A stretch of 64,000 nucleotides of DNA, from assembly GCF_001430825.1 (NCBI RefSeq), contig NZ_CP010535.1, positions 1,840,501 through 1,904,500 on the forward strand. The letters run 5' to 3'. Origin of the DNA: Sediminicola sp. YIK13 (lineage in GTDB: Bacteria > Bacteroidota > Bacteroidia > Flavobacteriales > Flavobacteriaceae). Positions within the stretch are counted from its first letter, which is position 1. Each line of letters begins with the position of its first letter. Below the pieces are notes generated by a model, which was not told the DNA's origin, did no database searches, and was given only the letters and a program-made list of their open reading frames with translations. Made by a program: the position numbers and the translations under genes. Below, one piece after another: positions 61,153 to 64,000 of this stretch.

Positions 61153-61710
61153 ATGAATCTGAATTTTTTTGCGACCCATTCTGAATTTAAAAGCTGGCTA
61201 GAGGCCCATCACGAAATGGACAAGGAAGTGTTGGTAGGGTATTACAAGGTAAAAAGCAATAAACCCAGTATGACCTGGTCAGAATCCGTGGATGTGGCAC
61301 TTTGTTACGGTTGGATCGATGGAGTTAGGACCTCTATAGACGATGAGCGGTACTTTATTCGATTTACCCCCAGAAAAAGCAACAGCATTTGGAGTGCGGT
61401 GAATATTAGTAAGATGGACCATCTAATAAAAAGTGGCCGAATGACCCAAAAAGGACTGGCAAGTTTTGAGTTACGGCGAGAAAGTAAATCTCGAATATAT
61501 TCCTACGAAAAGGAACCGGAACTTCTCGCTAAGGCATATGAAAATAAGTTTAAGGCCAACAAAGGGGCCTGGAAATTTTTCATAGCCCAGGCCCCTTCAT
61601 ATCGATCTAAAATCATCCATAGGATCATGTCCGCCAAACAAGAGAAAACAAGGCTTGCCCGTTTGGAAAATGCCATCATTGAAAGTGCCAATCTAAAACG
61701 CCTCAAATAA
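61153..61710 (+). CDS. YdeI/OmpD-associated family protein
   Basis: 185 aa. Whole length for the family: WLEAHHEMDKEVLVGYYK, MTWSESVDVALCYGWIDGV, RFTPRKSNSIWSAVN, and C-terminal SAKQEKTRLARLENA. YdeI-like proteins have been linked to bacteriocin and stress resistance; mechanism unknown. Cotranscribed with the SRPBCC gene. Confidence 0.92.
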   Translation: MNLNFFATHSEFKSWLEAHHEMDKEVLVGYYKVKSNKPSMTWSESVDVALCYGWIDGVRTSIDDERYFIRFTPRKSNSIWSAVNISKMDHLIKSGRMTQKGLASFELRRESKSRIYSYEKEPELLAKAYENKFKANKGAWKFFIAQAPSYRSKIIHRIMSAKQEKTRLARLENAIIESANLKRLK

Positions 61711-61741
61711 GTACTAATGCACTTTTTTTAAACGGTTGCTC

Positions 61742-62137
61742 ATGGGTGCTTGTGCCGGTCTCGTTTCGGGAACCATCATTTTAGGCATTGGAGGGAGATT
61801 GGCCATGAGGCTCATAGGTATGCTCGGATGCCTTCCGGGAAACGTTAGCTGGAGTGGGTCCTTGTAAGTGGTGGCTTTAGGATTACTTATTGGTCTTCTT
61901 TCCGGTGCCGTCTTTGGCTTGATCGAAAAGCTAGGTTTCCAAAAACGAGAATATTCAGGCCTACTGTACGGTGCATTGGTTTTTGGAAGAATCATCATCT
62001 TGCCAATGGAAGGAAAGGGAGCCGCAGCTGGGTTCCCAAAGCTATTGCTTATCATCTATTTGATCTTTGGCGACCTGTTTCTCTTGTATGGATGGGCCAT
62101 GGCCACCTTATTTGATCGTTGGAACCCTAGAGTGTAA
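61742..62137 (+). pseudogene. Small membrane protein gene broken by an in-frame TAA
   Basis: The frame from ATG 61742 gives MGACAGLVSGTIILGIGGR to SWSGSL, stops at TAA 61865-61867, and continues in the same frame from GTG 61868 (VVALGLLIGLLSGAVFGL) to 62137. The two parts together (41 and 89 codons) make one continuous four-helix membrane protein; the joint lies in the loop before helix 2. So either a nonsense mutation, or readthrough or a sequencing error. Confidence 0.72.
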
Positions 62138-62183
62138 AAGGGAGGGTTACCAGCAATTAAAAAAGAAATACTACCTTAATATC

Positions 62184-62741
62184 ATGGCATTCTTCAGATC
62201 TTCTCGGGAAAAACGACTTTGGACATGGTCCTTGGTGGTGCTTATTGGAATTTATGCCACCCTTCTGATAAGCAAGCCCCTGATGGACAAAATGCGTGAA
62301 AGCGGAATTACTGTGGCAGGTTTTTTAGCCGTTATGTTCTTGGTAGCCCTTACCGTGGTCTTGCACGGTTTAAGAGTGAAAATGGGAAGAACCGAAATTA
62401 TAGTCTGGATAGGTATTGGGGCTGTTTACCTAATGGTTCTATTGCGTATCACCGTTCTAGTGGAGCGGAGCCACCTGATGGAGTACAGTGTCCTCGCTGT
62501 CTTTATCCACGAAGCCCTTTTGGAACGCAAGAAACAAGGGGGAAAAATTGGTTTTCCCACCATCCTGGCCATAGGCCTGACCATCCTTTTTGGGGCTATT
62601 GATGAAGGCATACAATTCTTTCTACCCCACAGAGTCTTTGATATCCAGGATATCATTTTCAACTCCATGGCGGCCGTAATGGCCATGGGTTCCAGTAAGG
62701 CACTGAGTTGGGCCCGAAAAAAGATCAATAAGTCCAAATGA
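62184..62741 (+). CDS. VanZ-like membrane protein
   Basis: 185 aa from the ATG at 62184 (MAFFRSSREKRLWTWS). Five to six membrane helices, with LTILFGAIDEGIQFFLPHR and VFDIQDIIFNSMAA that carry the VanZ-type acidic pair and Asp-Asn helix. An earlier in-frame Met at 62067 overlaps the membrane pseudogene and gives an unlikely N-terminus. Function of VanZ-like proteins: teicoplanin-type resistance in Enterococcus, else unknown. Confidence 0.86.
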   Translation: MAFFRSSREKRLWTWSLVVLIGIYATLLISKPLMDKMRESGITVAGFLAVMFLVALTVVLHGLRVKMGRTEIIVWIGIGAVYLMVLLRITVLVERSHLMEYSVLAVFIHEALLERKKQGGKIGFPTILAIGLTILFGAIDEGIQFFLPHRVFDIQDIIFNSMAAVMAMGSSKALSWARKKINKSK

Positions 62742-62842
62742 GGAGATGGTTTTGCCGCTTCCAATAAAAATTAAAGGTCCGTTTCTTCTTAGCGCCAAAA
62801 TCAATATATTTAAGCATCAAACCATATTAGCCAATACAACCT

Positions 62843-64000
62843 ATGAAACTAATCTCCTCAATCCTTATCATCCTTTTAACAGTGTTCATAGGATGCAAAG
62901 AACAAAAGCCAGCCCCTGCACGCGATGATTCAGCCTCCCTGGACAGTCTGTTCCAAGAATATTACCACTTCAAGCAGCGCATCAACCCTATAGAAGCTAG
63001 CAAAGGTGGGGAATCCAAATACAATGACCATATTGCCAATTATATTTCCGATCCATACCAAAAGGAGCTAAAAACCAACTACGGACAATTTTTGGAAGCC
63101 TCCAAGGAGTATGATTCCACTATGGTCTCCCCTGCCCAATGGATGAGCTTGAAAGTATTACAGTGGGACTGTAATATAAAATTAGAGGGACTCAACAATA
63201 ACTTGGTCACCATTGCCTCCCCTATATACGATATGCCCAGTTTTGAATTGATGCCGCTGGCACAGATCTCCTCCCTACAGTTATATGTGGCTCAACTTGC
63301 CACCGGAAAGAGCGTACAGCCTTTTCATACCGTAAAAGATTATGAAAACTGGCTGAAAAGGGTAGATGACTACCTCGTATTTTTGGATACCTGTATAGTT
63401 AAAATGAAAGTTGGGATGTCCAGGGCCGTTGTTCTACCAAAAGTGCTAACAGAAAAGATGGTTCCCCAATTGAACGCCTTCATTACCGATCCAGTGGAGG
63501 ACCATTTATTTTTCACCCCTATTACCGCAATGCCCAAAGATTTCTCCCAAGAAGACCGTGAGCGACTATCAATAGCATACAGCAAAATGATTACGGATAA
63601 ACTAAAGCCCAAATACAAAGACCTGCAACAATTCCTTATTCAGCAATACCTCCCTTCGTGCAGGGAATCCTCTGGTTTGGGGGCCTTGCCCAATGGGCCT
63701 GAAACTTATAACTATCTCATAAAATACCATACCACCACCAATATGACGGTAGACGAGATTCACGAACTGGGAAAAAGTGAGGTTACCCGCATCCTTATAG
63801 AAATGGAAAAGGCAAAAACCAAGATTGGATTCAAAGGGGACATCAAATCCTTTTTTGAACATATTAGAACCAGAAAAGATCAGATGCCTTTTACGGAGGC
63901 AAGTCAGGTGATTGATAATTTCAATAGTATTAAAGATAGGATGGGCCTCAAACTAAAGGACGTTTTTGATATTAGTCCGAGAGCCGATTTTGAAGTAAGG
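62843..64000 (+). CDS. DUF885 family lipoprotein, partial (C-terminus beyond the window)
   Basis: 386 codons without a stop up to the window end. Lipoprotein signal with Cys18 in TVFIGC. DUF885 motifs: VLQWDCNIKLEG, YLPSCRESSGLGALPNGPETY (in part: CRESSGLGALPNG), KYHTTTNMTVDEIHELGKSEV. Family members are helical zinc-peptidase-like proteins; the HExxH region would be beyond the end. Outer membrane or periplasm. Confidence 0.9.
   Translation, partial: MKLISSILIILLTVFIGCKEQKPAPARDDSASLDSLFQEYYHFKQRINPIEASKGGESKYNDHIANYISDPYQKELKTNYGQFLEASKEYDSTMVSPAQWMSLKVLQWDCNIKLEGLNNNLVTIASPIYDMPSFELMPLAQISSLQLYVAQLATGKSVQPFHTVKDYENWLKRVDDYLVFLDTCIVKMKVGMSRAVVLPKVLTEKMVPQLNAFITDPVEDHLFFTPITAMPKDFSQEDRERLSIAYSKMITDKLKPKYKDLQQFLIQQYLPSCRESSGLGALPNGPETYNYLIKYHTTTNMTVDEIHELGKSEVTRILIEMEKAKTKIGFKGDIKSFFEHIRTRKDQMPFTEASQVIDNFNSIKDRMGLKLKDVFDISPRADFEVR

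Noticed and set aside
61714-62055. Minus-strand ORF of 113 codons
   Set aside because: Antisense shadow of the broken membrane gene; the plus strand has the hydrophobic helices.

Overview
The window looks like chromosome of a marine-type member of the Bacteroidota, most likely Flavobacteriaceae. The evidence is a low G+C content, promoters of the Bacteroidota type (-7 box TAnnTTTG), and typical family members: PorT-like barrel, NamZ/DUF1343, FtsX-type permease, metzincin lipoproteins and SusD-era style lipoprotein signals. No rRNA, tRNA or CRISPR array was seen.

Positions 1-31.6 kb form a dense stress / low-oxygen island. It holds two histidine kinase pairs whose response regulators are each fused to a Crp/FNR-type DNA-binding module. 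One kinase carries a LOV-like (blue-light, flavin) PAS domain with the cysteine motif, and the other a FixL-like PAS. Around them are Hsp20, two universal stress proteins, a Ca2+-type P-ATPase, DUF302, DUF2267 and YtxH proteins, a B12-dependent ribonucleotide reductase, a flavin reductase, a covalent-FMN lipoprotein, thioredoxin, MscS channel, beta-CASP nuclease, ATP-cone/Mrr nuclease, truncated haemoglobin, and several tiny membrane proteins. Reading the intergenic regions by eye I found 13 copies of TGAY-N4-RTCA (Y = C/T, R = A/G). In every case the site centre lies 29.5 bp upstream of a -7 box, the geometry of class II FNR activation. Nearly every transcription unit of the island has one. 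The two Crp-like domains keep the Glu and Arg expected to read TGA half sites. The gene content resembles the mycobacterial DosR dormancy regulon, which I infer to be functional convergence.

Positions 31.6-45 kb are mostly core metabolism. A persulfide dioxygenase-rhodanese fusion and a SulP transporter share a second motif (GTAAC-N4-GYTAC) at the same promoter geometry. Then come a cupin, a mutarotase, an M20 peptidase, a cysteine synthase-like enzyme, an FtsX permease, NamZ, a sterol desaturase, a YkgJ protein, a methyltransferase, a metzincin lipoprotein and QueE.

Positions 45-52.3 kb are AT-rich accessory DNA. Two genes are bounded by integron-cassette-like (attC-like) inverted repeats without an integrase in view. 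A REP-associated tyrosine transposase (RAYT) is flanked by about ten inverted REP hairpins and by truncated copies of its own ends.

Positions 52.3-64 kb return to ordinary genes: aldo/keto reductase, YpfJ-like zinc protease, a large Cys/Met-type PLP enzyme, outer-membrane barrel, a lone receiver, CPBP protease, small stress-type proteins, a membrane gene broken by an in-frame stop, VanZ, and a DUF885 lipoprotein cut by the window end.
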